DNA from: Onthophagus taurus
Taxonomy: Eukaryota > Arthropoda > Insecta > Coleoptera > Scarabaeidae
Direction of reading: 5' to 3'
Length of the DNA: 64,000 nucleotides
Assembly: GCF_036711975.1 (NCBI RefSeq)
Contig: NC_091967.1
Span: 7,750,001-7,814,000 of the forward strand
Below are positions 24,801 to 39,800 of the stretch, piece after piece. Both the position numbers and the translations under genes were made by a program. The first letter of the stretch is position 1; the number at the start of each line of letters is the position of its first letter. The notes under the pieces were generated by a model. It was not told the origin of the DNA, ran no database searches, and saw only the letters and a program-made list of their open reading frames with translations.

Positions 24801-27800
24801 TATTTCATGTTTGAGTTAATGTTTCGTTTTAACAACATAACCTAGCTTATCTTCGTTCCCAATTAATTCTATATTAATAACCGTTTAGTGTAATATGGAT
24901 CAATAAGCTAATACATATCAGTTTCTAATTGGAAGTGTTTAGCATTAACCCAAGTTTTAGTTCAAAATAATATTGAATTTCAATAATATTGCATGTTTAA
25001 ACATAACCTAACAATATAAAAGATTTATATGTCAAAGTTATAGTATTTACCATTAGCGACATCTCTTGGGATTAATAAATAATTTATTTTAATCTATAAA
25101 TCCGGTATCAATCAACCCAAATTAACCCAACCCAAGTTATAGTTCTAAATAATGTATTTCAATAATTTGTAAGTTTCAACTTAAGTATAAAAAAAGTAAA
25201 TAAGATTTGTATATCAAAAAGATAAGGATAATAAGGATTTGCTATTGGCGACATCTCTTGTAATTAATAAATAGTATATTCTAACCTATAAACTTGATAT
25301 GAAATAATAAAATTTTTTTTTCTAGGAAACACCATGCAACAATCACGTATGCTTAGGTAGCCTTATGTTACAAAATGGTAAAAACGCAAGAATACGAAGC
25401 CCACAAGAAATTTTATTGCACGCCAAAGATTTTCTCGATCAATTCTTTACTAGAAGGTAAGTTAACTTTTACGATAATCGTTATTAGTTTTACCAGAACA
25501 TGTTTGAGTTTACAAAGAAAATTTTAAGAAACAGACGTTTTCGTGGATATATGTAACATAAATTTGATTTACAGTTTGATTTAAGGTATTAGATTAAAAT
25601 TGATGAGATGGACGTGTTAATTTGACAAGTAAAGCCGATCGATGTCCAATTGATTTACATCGATTAAAGCGTTCAATCAAGTTTGGCTTGTTAGAATTAG
25701 AAGGTTTTTATTTAATAAGTTGAGGTTATATTAATTTATTCTATAAAAAATGTTACCAACCTATTTTTTTTTTGACAGAAAACTCGGGTAATATTTCGCA
25801 TTTATTAAATTTTCTCGAATTTGAACCTTTAGATTTATTTGATAAGTTTATGGGGGTGTTTAAATTCTCGATTCCAATTAAAATTCGAATCGGGGCAGAG
25901 GCGAAACCTGTTGCAGAGAAAATAAATTGATAAACACACTGTTAACTAATCGTTTTACAAAATTATAAATTGTTCGATTAAATTTATTGATTTCACCTTA
26001 TTTAAAAACAATAAATCGTTAAATAAAACGACTCGGACTTACTACAAGATATATGTTAAACCATTTATTTAGAGCTATGTTGTAGTTTACCTTCTTGGGC
26101 CGCCTTGAAACGATAAATTTCAAATGAAAATTTACATACTACATCGTATTAAAATTCCTTTTCTTCCAAAAAAGAATAAAAACTGCGGGGAATAAAAATA
26201 GAAACAGAAAAGAAAGATTAATACACGCCGTCGCATACAACTGGCATTCTGTGCGTAATTTCGTCTATAAAACTACGAAATTATTTTCCCCATATTAGAG
26301 AAACTATGCAAGGTATACAGAGGTGAGATTAAATTACAAAATGAACACTGCATACCTGCTATTCTCTCCATACCGCAAGATTCATGTTATAAACAAATCG
26401 TAAAAACTTGTTCATCGACAATTTAATTGAAATATTTTTAAGAAAATGTGAAAATGATACTCTTAAGTAATATTATTTAAGCTCATTTAAAATATGATTA
26501 AAAAAAAAGTAATATAGTAAAACCTAAAGGACGGTTCTCGTTTTAATTGTTTTTCAGCGCTAGATTGTTGTATTTTTTTACTGAACTAACAGTAGATGTA
26601 GAACTAGAAACATTCGGGTTTAGCCGTACGTCTCTTAAGACGGCTAAACTCGTTCATAGTACTAGTGCTAGTGCAAAACTGGAACTAACACTAGACCTGG
26701 AACTAGAAACATTCAGGTTTAGCAGTCTTTAAAGACGTGCGGCTAACCCCATTTTTTTGGATATAACGGACACTAATTTCCTGATATTAGTCCGTTATAT
26801 TGAGGTTTTTACTGTATTCAGTTTATTGAAATATAAAAACCAGGTTAACTTCACAAAAGTGAATAAATTGTTTGTAAAATCCATTCATGCGAGAACTGGG
26901 AAAAACTGCACTTTAACAAATTTTTGTTTCTCTTTTTTAAAGTTTCAAAGTAAAAAATAAAACAATGTTTTAATATTTACCATTTATATCGCAAAATGTT
27001 TGGTTTTGTTGATGTAATCGAAAACTTTTGAAACAATATCGCATGATGTAGTAGATACATTCGTGTTTACAAGGTTGTTTTAACCCGTTTTGAAGTTTAA
27101 TATCAACAATTTTGAGGTTGTCTCAACCATATGAACTCGTATAGAAAAGAATTTCATACAATAATTATTTAGTATTGGGCTTGAAACACTAAAAAATTCT
27201 CTATAAATAAATAATAACGTTATTTTATTTAAAAAAATAAAGATTGATGGGATTCAGAAACAACCCATGTTTTTATTACGTATTAAATTAACTGGAGATG
27301 GGATTTTATGGCTCCCATAAACGTAAATGTCTTTATGCGTTCCGCAAACATTAATCTGTACGTGTATATTATAATTCATGAGAAAAAGTACCTTGCATAT
27401 ACTTTATACCAATATCAATAAATTTTTAAACAAAGAACGATTTTTCTAGACATTTTTTTTAAACAAATTTTCGATTAAATTTAATAAAAATGTGTTAAGA
27501 AAGAAATTCAATGTAACAAATGTTTCAATGTAAGTTTACAGCGCTGTTCGACGTTAAAAGAATTAAAATTTTCCAACGGTCTCGGTATTAAACAACATTG
27601 TCTACACAAAACCGTTACATATAGGAGGTCAACGGTAAAAATCTCTTTTCATTAAAAACGTATAAACAAAATTCAAATATTTATCATTATTAATTAATTT
27701 AAGTAAAGTTAAGTAAATTTCTCTTGATTGGAGTTCATTTAAAAAAGCTCTAAATTGACACGATTACTCTTAGCCGTGCGTCTTCAGACGAACTAGAAAC

Positions 27801-30800
27801 CCGAAACTTTCTAGTTCTAGGTCTAGTGTTAGTTCTACTTTTAGTTCAATGAAAAATATACAATTTGGTGGTAGATCGCGGCAAGAGTTTGATTACTGTA
27901 GATTGATTTGGTATCTCCAATATTTTTGACATAACTTTAACGCAAAATAAATTAAACTTAAAAGAAATAATTTTACTCCAATAATTAATACAAGTTATAC
28001 ACCAATAATAGAATCCGGTTTTTATATTTACATAACATGCACGAAAGCAAAATATAATCCAAAAAAAATCATCAAATTCACTCCTGTTTTTGCTGATTAA
28101 TATTAAACAACACCTTTTTTATCCTTTTTTTTTAAGTTAAAAATTCCCCGAATATTTAATCTAACCCAAAAAAATCCATAATCCCATAATTGAGTGGGTT
28201 CACGACCCTTCCTATTTCATTCTCTCCACTTGCTGAATTATTCATTTTCAATATTCTTAAATCAAAATTTTTCATTTCCAAATGATCATTAAAAAAAGTT
28301 TCTTCTCCTGTTTCACCACATTTCTTTTTCTTTAATAAATCTGCAATATTTTTGTGCCTTTGCATCCCTTATAAAAGTAATTACACACACTTCGACACCA
28401 TCTGGACAACACACCCAGTCCATTTTTGCACAACCTAACTCAATTATCTCATCCTCGTAGCACCCTTCTGGGTTTCCTTCTCTTAATTCTCTTCTCGTCG
28501 TTGTTCCGGTTTTATTTCGGTTAGTTTGGTTTTATGGGACATGTGGTGTTCGAATGTTAGTTATTACCGTTTTGCTCTTTTATGAAATCTAACGATTTTT
28601 TATTTTTTATGATATTTAATCGTATATTTCTTTCCTCAGGTCTAATAATCAAGCTCATATTAATAGATGGGAAGAAGTCCAGAAAGAAATCGCGGCTACC
28701 GGAACGTATCATTTAACCGAAACCGAATTGATTTACGGTGCAAAATTGGCATGGAGAAATTCGCCGAGGTGTATTGGAAGAATTCAATGGTCAAAACTTC
28801 AGGTAAATATCTAAATAATAAACACCGGAAATTTCATATAACTTGCAATATATGAATGCTGTAACCAGAGTTATGAAACTACTATATACTTGCACTGTCC
28901 CACATAAAAGGCAATATAGCTTAATAGTACAGGCATTGGGTCGTTTTGCAAAGGAAAAGTTTTGCTTGGAAAAAGATGAGCGACGTGCGCTTTCAAGACG
29001 GCTAAACCCAAATGATTGGTCTTGTGTTAGTTCTACCGTTAGTGCTAGTGCAATACTAGAACTAACACAAGACCTAGAACTAGAATCATTCAAGTTTAGC
29101 CGCCTTGACAGACGTGCGTTTCTAGTTCTAGGTCTAGTGTTACTTCAATTGAAATATACAACAATCTTGCGCTGAATAACAATTAAAACTAGAACTAACA
29201 GTAGACCCGTCTGAAGACGCACGGCTAAACCCGAAACTTTCTAGTTCTAGTTTTAGTTTAATAAAAATATGTAACATAGTGATATCTTATGTTAACTAGC
29301 GCTACCTACTTCTGTCACTAGAACTAAAATTAGTCCTACAACTAGAAACATTCAGACATGTTGTATTTTATGTGGGTCAAAGTAAGTAGGTACGCCCTGA
29401 TTTCTATTGAAATATATTTTTGTATACTGCATTTTAAGTGAAATTCACTGTATAATTATTAATTTTAATATTTAATAAGTAATTTGAAAAGTTGCAAACT
29501 ATTAACTCTTAAAATGTAATAGTTCAAGAGTTAATTAAATACCCTCCGAAACTATCACTATTCCCTAAATTTAAATTATCGTCGATCGGGAGAGAGAGAC
29601 TAAACGAACTTTGTCAATAATTGGAGTTAAATAGGTTAGACAGGATCTCCTCGACACCCCAGAAACCTTTCATTTCAACGACATTAAAATAACTCCTAAT
29701 TTGACAATTTTTTAACATAACTCTTTCTGAAATAAATTTTTATGGACGATGAAACCCATCTATCTGCTTTAATGTAATCTCGGTCACGTTTATACCCATA
29801 TTTCGACGGAGCTTATCCGAGGGGTCTAACATCACGAGCAGTGTATTTACGTAAAACGGACAAATTGTCCTTCGGAACGAAGGGACAAGAGAAAGACCGA
29901 CGGTTTCTGTTCGCGTTGATGTGCGCCCCTTTTCAGTAGTTCTGAAAAGCATCCACTGACGCTTACTTGTCTCACGCGGACCACCACACATCACCAAATA
30001 AACGCTTTCCAGCTTTTATGTACTAACACCAAAGCATTCCCTTTCGCCGGAGGCTCTTAAAACCTGATAACGACGCTCAATGTCGTTTTACCTTTTCGTT
30101 CCTCCACGTCATCTAGTTAACTTTAAATTTAATTTCTCTGCATTGCAGGTTAATAAATTTATAAGATAGATGGTGTATTTGAATAATGTTACTAAAACCT
30201 TAGAGGTGATTTTTTCCTTTTTCTTTGTGCTGCATGATCTGCAAATTCTTCACGTTCCCTTACACATAACACGGAATTGGTTCTCAACCTTTTTTAAAAG
30301 AATAGATCTTTTGTTAAAATTTTATTAAATAATTAATAAAAGTAAATTTATTTTCTTTCATCAATACAATTTTATTGATTACTATCATTTACCTAAAACA
30401 GATCATTTATAAAAATCCTTTCTTTACGTCGCTTTAGAAGGGTGTATAAGTGAACTCATAACTTTTCAGTCTTTTCAAACCGTCCCAAGTTAAGTTAAGA
30501 TAAAGAGGCAACATTTTTCACAAATTTAGTTTATTTCTCGCGAAACTCCCACATATTTTCCCTTTTCCATACCGTTCATTGCGTAATAAAAACGGAAAAA
30601 ACTTGTTTCTTCTCTATCACGTTGAAGTAGAAAGTTGAATGTTTTATAAAAGGGATGCTGTTGAAGGTAAACGGGCCGCGTCAATTGAGGGATGTGAATG
30701 GAAACCGGTGTTTGCACGGCCTTATGAGGGAGGACCTTCATGCTGTGTCCATTGGTTCGGCGAAATTTCCATTCTATTCGCATTTCAAAATCTCTCTTTA

Positions 30801-33800
30801 CCAAAGATCTTCAGGGTATAGCCTACAATTTGCCCGAAAGCGGCTACTTTCATATTCTATTGAGTTTGAAATGAACTGTTTCGACGAAATTTATAAACTT
30901 TAACGAAATATTACACAATTATAATAATAAATGTATTTTTAGTATTTTTTATTTGAGTTTTGAGTTCATATTTGGTGTTCTAAACTTATACATTAACCAA
31001 CCTTTGTTTTGTCAATTTATCTCTTGTGTTACGTGAACCGTGTTTATAACAGTATCCGTGTTAATTACTTTTATAAAATTTATCTCCTCTTCATTTTCCG
31101 TGTCATGGTTTTTGTAACATTTTTCCTCGGTTAAATTAACAAAGTAGTTAGATCTTGCACTGGGAGATAATGTCTATGCGATATCGTTACCGAATGGAGC
31201 TTCATTATGTAACCATAGTTTAATAAGGAACATATCGACTTTAATAATTAAGTAGGTAACGGGTTCGTTATCTCATTCTCCCGTAGATTCGGTCCTGTGA
31301 GTTGTTTTGTGCATAAACCCGAATCGAATGAAATATGCAGAACGATGCCACTGGGAACTATATCTCACGTCCACTTAAATTGATTATAAAATTACCCAAA
31401 TATTTTGGAATTAGAATTACCGATTTCTAAATTGATTGATAAATATTTATAAACTGATTCAGTTACAATATATCATGTTTTCAAATCAACTTGTCACACT
31501 GACATTTTAAACTGTCATTAGGTTTTAATTCCCTAACCTCAACTATCTATTCTATTCTATTTCGCGAGTATTTGCAGCTTTGTCCTTATCATTCCAATCA
31601 TCTTCACCCAGTCCTCTACTCTTCATATCCACATTGATATCCTGGATCAATTTTTTTCTAGAGCTACATCTTTTGTTTCTTTCGGCTGGCACCCAGTTCC
31701 AAACCTTAAGTGGGATTCTACCTTTACTCATTCGGCGTAGATGTCCATACCATTTTAGTTACTTTTCATTTATAGTGTACTATTGACTTAAATCACACGT
31801 AAATAATCTTTATTTTATCAATTAAAAATGTTTTTAACGTTTTAATTGTATTGTAATAATCGTAAATTTAATTGACAGTGCCGATAAAACAGTAATTCTA
31901 TTAACTACCAACCTAGTTTATAACGAATAAAGACATATAACACCGGAAATGGGTAACATTTAACTATTCACTATCTTAATGTTAGTCGTAATCACAAAAT
32001 AACCGATATAAATAGATTAATTATAACATAACAGAAAATGATTTTGATTGTTAAACTCGAACTTTGAGCAAAACGTTTATTACCATAAGAGTAATATTTG
32101 CGTTAAAACCATCTCGTCGTGTACACAACATGGTATAACGTGTTGTTGCAAACGGGGTTGAAAATAAATGCGTTTATGCAGATGTTGCAAACTGTCGCCG
32201 GTTTCTCGGTTTCGACAAATTTCCATCCTACCGCAAACTGTCGCAATTTCATCTCTTCTCTACGTGTATGGAAGGTGAATGAAACTTTTTTGTGGACTCG
32301 CTTTTTTTTGCTGAAACCTTAAGAGAAAGCTGATCCAAGTTAATCATTCGGAAATCCTTGAGCGCGGTAAATAAAAAAAGGATTCTGGTTTCAACCAGGA
32401 ATTATCAAACAAAATTTGATTTAATGAACGTTTATGTTTGTATTCTTAATAAACGTTTATGAACGTATTCATTGTAAAATTAAGAGGTTAAATGTCAAAA
32501 ATTAACCTAAAAATATAACTAAAAATGTTAAACGAAAATGTTTCAAGTTGAAATAGTAAAACTGATAAGAATGTTGTTTTAAATTTTAAGATAATTTTAA
32601 GTAATATTAAGTAATTTTAAGATGAAGTAGGAAAGTTGGTGGAAAAGTTTGAAAACCTCTGTCTTAATCAGAGCACCTTCCCGTTTCCTATCTTTATAGC
32701 GGCAATCTAAAAGGAGGTGCATTACCGTGGAAGTGAATTTTGTGGGACGATTTCTTTCCCAGTTAATTTACTTCGGACCCTATCTTAACATTTCACGTCT
32801 TTCGTGTACACAGAATTTTCGAAGTACTTTTATTTGCTAAATTAGTACAAAAAATATTGTCTTTTCTGATTTTTATTTGTTTTTAGGTTTTTGATTGTCG
32901 CTATGTCACCACTACAAGTGGAATGTTCGAAGCACTTTGTAACCATATAAAGTACAGCACCAACAAAGGTAACATAAGGTGAGTTGACCCTTTCTTACTA
33001 CTACACCTACTTAGTTTAAGACAAACTTTATCGAATCTGTTCAACTTCCACCAAAGCCGTGTGTCCAAGACACGTGTTGTCGATGCGACGAGAATTTCAA
33101 ATTTCCCAATGAATTTTTAATCGCTTTAAAAGAATCATCAATGATTCTTTTATTTTTTTATTTTGTTACATTTCAATTCTAATTAGAACTATATTTCTAA
33201 CTTTCCAAACGTAATTTCGAAATTCCCCTTTTTTCTCCCAGAAACTCGCCTTAATAAAGCCAAGCTATTGTTTTACACGTGAATTGATGGGGTAAGAAGG
33301 GGTGTGACATGGGACGGCGGTGCTAATATAGTGAAATTGGAGGTGACAGACTTGAACAAATACAAACCCTTAGCTTCGAGAGTCCACCCCCTAAATACTC
33401 CCCCTTTAAGTTTACTTTCGTGTTGTTCTCTTCATGGTTTATTTGAACTTATTTATTAAAAATAACGGTAATAAACAGTTTTTTTGATTAATTCCCTTTA
33501 AATTGAATTGGAACAGTCTTCTCGCTAACTAACAGTTAAACAATCGAGGCTTGTTGAACACGTGTAATTACGCGGTGACGATTTCATTGTTTAATAACGT
33601 AACAATAGTAAACCGGAGTTCTCTGTAGCTTATAAACATTGAAACGTTAAATTCCAAAAAGCCGGGGGGAAACGGATTTGCGACAACCGTAATGATTAAA
33701 TACCTTTACCCGGGGACTAAAACTATACGGTTTGATTTCGAAATTTATGACGGTTTAGATTTCACAGAATGAAACCATTCAAGTTTGAAAATAATTGTTT

Positions 33801-36800
33801 ATATTCTAGAAATTAAGCTGCACGCTTCGCTTTGTTCTCTATTTAACAAATAATAGATTTATCGAATATTATTTGACTCAGTTCCGACAAACGTAACAAT
33901 AATAACGTAATATGTACAATTAATATTATAAAGCAGAGGTTTATGAAAACATTCGCGGCGCTTTCTGACACTGTTTTTAAAGAATATTAATAATTTAAAA
34001 TGCATCTAATAAATTCTAAAATATAAAAAAGTCGTATTTATTTCTTAATAAGGAATAATTGATCATGATTTTTTAGTTATAAAGCTGTTCTTTTTTTAAC
34101 ATTAATGGATAGAAAATTAAAACTCCTTTAAAATGAATCCAAGCTCCACTTATTTATCTCCAACCGTTATCGAAATATCTTAATTTTTAGCAAAAAATGG
34201 CGATTATTTGGCATTTGACAGTTTATAACCTAACGTTTTTATTTTTTAACACAAACATCGTGTTTGGTATCAAATTAAAGCATTTTTGATTCTTAAGATC
34301 ATTTCAATATTTATCAAAAAATCGTGATATGTAATTTTGACATTTGACAGTTTCTAACCTAACTTTTTTATTTTTTAACCCAAATATATCGTGTTTGGTA
34401 TCAAATTAAAGCATTTTTGATTCTTGTTCGTTGCAGTGGACGAGATGTAATCGGTCGAAGTGGTCGGTCATTAGACGGCTGATTCTTGAAGTCGGCCGAG
34501 TTCGGTTCCACTATATGGGCAGCCTTACATGAAACTGATTCTAAAAACGACAAAACATTGCACTAAATAAGCTATAAATAAATTTTATAAATTTTTAGAG
34601 TATCAAGTTGAACGTATTCGAAGTAAACTCAGTACGAAACTCTTGGCATAACTCCTATTTTCCAAATGCTATTTCTCTTTTGTTCTCCTTCATTACCATT
34701 CGCCGTCGCAGGCTCGAATACAATGCCCAATGTTATGAAGATTGTATTGACCGTTAAAGTTTATTTAGTAACGAAACATCAACGGCACAATATTTCCTCA
34801 ACCCAAAAAAAAATAATAAAACGAAACTATAGAAATAATTCGAATTTAGTTTTGCGAATAATTCTATTTCAACCTTAATTTTACGGTTAATAAATTAAAT
34901 ATCTCGTTTTAAGGTTGTTAAAAGTGGTGGAAATACCATTTTTAACAATACACAATGGAAATTCAACAATAAATATTGAAATTATAAAATAATACAGTGA
35001 TTTCACGATTTTTTAATGGAAATTTGTTTGACTTGTTAAAAATGTTTAATTAAAAAGTTAGTTTTATAATTCAGGTTAACTACAGTAAAAGCTTTTTAAT
35101 TTAATTAGATCAAATTGAATTGTTTTTAAGGTTTTTTTAATTTTCTTAACTCACTCGTACTCGAATTAAATCGAGGTTTAATCTTTATTGACAAATTGGC
35201 TATAATCTCCTCTCTTCTTGGAATTAGATTCAGCGCTGGTTATACCATTATCAAGGTAATTGCAATTACCAATCACTGCAAATGCGATAATTACTAAGTG
35301 AGGTGCTTAACCGACGCGTTAAATAACCTTTAATCTTCTAAAAATGACTTCAAACCAATTCGAGTTTACTATTACGGAATATCAAACGATTCATATTTCT
35401 CTTTAATAATCTCATTTCCTATTCATTTTTCTTCCAATTATTTTTTAATCGTTCATAATAGGGCAATTATTATTTCATTGGTGAATTATGTTTCACTGAA
35501 ATAGCCTTGTTTTTTTCAGATCTGCTATAACAATTTTTCCACAACGAACCGATGGAAAACATGATTACAGAGTATGGAATAGTCAACTTATAGCTTACGC
35601 CGGTTACAAACAATCCGATGGTTCAATAATCGGCGATCCAATAAATGTGGAATTTACGGAAGTTTGCACAAAACTCGGTTGGAGAGGTGCAGGTACAAGA
35701 TTTGATATTCTACCTTTACTTCTTTCGGCCAACGGTCACGATCCCGATTATTTCGACATTCCCGCCGAATTAATTATGGAAGTTAATTTAACACATCCAA
35801 AGTAAGTTAAATTAATGTTTTTCGTTTTCGAGTTTTTTGAGTGCAAAAAGAAATAAATAAAAGGAACGTTAAAAGATCCACTGATGGGTTGTAAATCAAT
35901 GTGATACAGAGAGGGAATTCGGTCAAATTATGGTTTACGGGTGTGTTCATGAACCCATAAACCATAAAATACGTCCGTTTTCGAATCTTCTTTTTTTGCC
36001 CAAATAAAATATAGCGAACAGTTTTTTTTTTAATTTTGCAGTTATGATTGGTTTGAAGAAATGGGACTTAAATGGTATTGTTTACCGGCTGTTTCAAGTA
36101 TGATGTTCGATTGCGGTGGTCTTCAATTTACGGCAGCTCCATTTAACGGGTGGTATATGAGCACGGAAATCGGTTGTCGTGATTTATGCGATTCACAACG
36201 TTACAATTTACTTGAAGTAAGTACAGTAAATTCTAGATATAACGGATTAATAAGGGGAAGGGGGTGTCCGTTATAACCAAAAGTCTGTTATATTCAAAAT
36301 TGTTAATTTGCATTTTAAACGTGTCAATGTCTGAAGATGCACGGCTAAATCCAAAACTTTCTAGTTATGTCTAGTGCTAGTTCTAGTATTAGTTCAATGA
36401 AAACTATACAACAAACGTTGTTAATTGAACCTAGAGCCACCACCCTTCATTTCTACATCGTATAGACAACTCTGGGAATACCCCACGTTTATTACCGAGT
36501 ACAGTCGGTTATTTTAAATTTCTCAAATTAATCACAAAATATACTTACTCATCTTAATCATCTGAATTGAAAGATTTTAAAAAAACTTTAAGCATAAAAG
36601 ACAACTTGTTATCTCGGACAACTTTATTTTGTTCTCCTTTTAAAGGAGTAAGTTTAAAAACACACTTTTTATCTCTTGAAATATTAAATTTATAAAAACA
36701 AAAAAATCGTTTTGGTGTTTATCTCTAAATAATTTGTTTTTAAATTTTTTTAGCCTATAGCATTAAAAATGGGATTGGATACACGAACTCCCGTAACTCT

Positions 36801-39800
36801 TTGGAAAGATAAAGCCATGGTCGAATGCAACGTTGCAGTTTTATTCAGCTTCCAAGCGAAAGGTGTAACCATAGTGGATCATCACACAGCTTCAGAATCG
36901 TTTATAAAACACCTAGAGAATGAAGTTCGTTTAAGAAGCGGCTGTCCGGCAGATTGGGCGTGGATTGTTCCGCCTCTTTCCGGTTCTGCAACGCCGGTTT
37001 TCCATCAGGAAATGGCTTTGTACTACATGAAACCATCGTATGAATATCAAGTAAGAATTTTTTTATTTAAAAGAAAACTAAAAACCTTTTCTACTCAACA
37101 CTTAAACAGTAACTAATTTCAATATTTAATTTTATTTGCTTTAAAATAACCAAAATAATTTGTCAACAAATAATAAAATGTCATTGAGTTAAAAAAATTA
37201 ATAATAGCGCCATCTATTAATTAGTAGCTTGATTACTTATTATTGAAATTTTATTTATTGACTTATTTTAAGGTATAAATAAAGTTAAGTTGGGAAAGTT
37301 TCTTCTTTGTACGAACTTTTACTTCAATAACTAAACTTTCGTTGAATTTAATTTAATCACACTTCAACACCTTGTCGAAAAACAACAAAAATAATTATTA
37401 ACGTCAAGATAAGAAGAATTTTCAATTTAACCACACTTCACCACTTTGTCTACGTAAAACAAGAAAATCCTCCGGAATTCCGTTTGAAAATTTCCAATCT
37501 CTAAACGACTCGGATTCCGATATATTCAATAGTTGAAAAAGGAACAAAAAGCTCACCGCAATAACTGTCAACGGTTTAAAAGTGTGTTGCTCAACCAAGT
37601 GGGTGGTAAAGTTAGGTATTTTTTTCTGCGTAGCGCTTCGAAAAGGGTGTGTTTAAACAGAATAAGGGATGAGACGGACACGGAAAAAAGGCAGATGGGA
37701 AGAGAGGAAATAAAATTCCGTTTCGAAATAGTTGTGGTGTGGTTTGAACTTCTAACTCACGGTGACGCGACTAAAAAAAGTTACTCCCATAACTTATCTT
37801 GATACATAAATAATTACTTTTTAACCTTAACTTGTCATAAATAAAGGAAGGAATCATAAACTTTAAAGCGTCACTTTCATAACCTTAGTTATGGCCTATT
37901 CGTGAAGTTTTACACGTGAAGTAAATAAAATGTAGTGGAATAATATGGGATGTAGTACCTTAGGACATAAATACGGAGGCCCTTCTGGTTAAAGTCGGTT
38001 GTTTTGGAAGGGCAAAAGGATACGGGCGTTACCTTAACTCAACCGGAAATATAAACGCGTAGCTTTGAGAAATTTATGTTTTCCTTTTACGAAAAGATAC
38101 CGATATAATTTTGAATCCAAATAAAAATGTTTTGCTTTAAAATCAGTTTAAGAAAATAATAAAATTTATTTATTTATCTTTTTTTATGTTATAGGATCCC
38201 GCCTGGAAAACACACGTTTGGAAAAAGAATCGCGATTCGGGAAAGAATCAAAAGAAACCGAGAAGAAAGTTTCATTTTAAACAAATTGCAAGGTAATTTT
38301 TTTTAATTTGTTGAAAATAACATCTTCAATACATTTTTGATAGATTTAATAACATTTGACGTTTTGTATGTCACTTTTTAAATCTAAATTATAACAGATC
38401 AAATGTCATTTTGACGTTTTATATGACATTTCTATTTTTGACATGTTGAATCTGTCATTTTAAACGTCATTTTCAATCCTATGACAGATCTAATGTGTTA
38501 TTTCTAATGTTTTATAAGATTTTCGATTATTTATATTGAAATTAAAAAAATAATTCTTTTCAGGGCTGTTAAATTTACTTCAAAGTTATTCGGTCGTGCT
38601 CTTTCGCGACGGATTAAAGCAACAGTACTTTATGCGACGGAAACGGGAAAATCGGAAGGTTACGCGAAGAAATTGGGCGAAATATTCGGGCACGCGTTCA
38701 ACGCGCAAGTTTACTGCATGTCGGACTATGACATATCGAGCATCGAACACGAGGCTCTTCTATTGGTGGTGACCTCTACATTTGGAAATGGTGACCCACC
38801 TGAAAACGGAGAGGTAAAAATTATTATTTTATAACATTTTAAATTGCAAAATGGCATAAATTATTTTATAAAAAAAATATTGAGCCCTATTTATTGGGTG
38901 GAAGGGCCATAAACATTAATTTTACTCGTTGGAGTAAATCCGGGATGAGATCCTTTAAAATGTACGAGCGGATAACGTTTTTGTCGAGCTTGAAACGCAG
39001 ATGTAGCATAGAAGCCACAACCTATCTTTAATCATTCGTTAAACAAATTAATTTTTTTATTCTTTCTCCTTTAGGAATTCGCAAAAAACTTGTACACGTT
39101 GAAACTAAACGAAAACGGGCTTAATAATGGAGATACCAAACTTAGGTAAGTGTTGATAATAAGTTTTCCGTATTTATTCTTAACTTTACGGGGTAAGAAA
39201 ACCCCCGCGAAAATAAGATAAGAACTTAAGAACCCGAAAACGATTTCTCGCGTTGCAAATTTTAACCCAGTTTCTTAATTAATTTCGTCCCGCTCGATTG
39301 GGATTAATAAAAATGATAGAATCAATTTTTTACCTTCCGCTAAAAGAGGTAGACTAGCAATCAAAGTTAAACCTCTAATAATTCGATTTTCTTCCCCTTT
39401 TTCTCCGGTTCATTCAGGTCAAAGGCCAATTTTAACTCACTTTATTATTTCTCGGGTTAAGTGCATCGATAAGGTACAAAAATTGAATTTAAAGAACTAC
39501 AATAATTTATAAACGTATTTCTTATCAATTTGTGAAATAATTAATTTAGTGATTTATTTATGTTAGTATGACAATGCAAACGTCGAAATCGTTTATAAAA
39601 GCTAACAGCCAGAGCGACATAAACGCAGTAAAGAAGCTAGATCGTTGGGATTCTCTCAGAGGATCAGCTAGCGAACCTTTACTGGAAGACACTTTTGGTC
39701 CCTTGAGTAACGTAAGGTAAGAGGTTAAAACGACACTGTTTTTTTAGAGAAGCATGAATAGAATAAAAACACGAAAAACGTAATAAACATAAAACGTAAC

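Larger units (their letters stand above)
25457..28639. other. NOS intron 2
   Basis: Holds a complete 300-bp MITE (26515-26814), a solo cassette near 27765-27850 and a weak antisense small ORF (28156-28365). Otherwise nothing recognised. Confidence 0.5.

Noticed and set aside
29740-29997. 85-codon minus-strand ORF in a less AT-rich part of NOS intron 3
   Set aside because: No recognisable domain, no splice partners and similar open frames on the other strand nearby; most likely chance.
34431-34530. tRNA-derived SINE or tRNA near 34.45 kb
   Set aside because: I could not fold a cloverleaf or find convincing A and B boxes.
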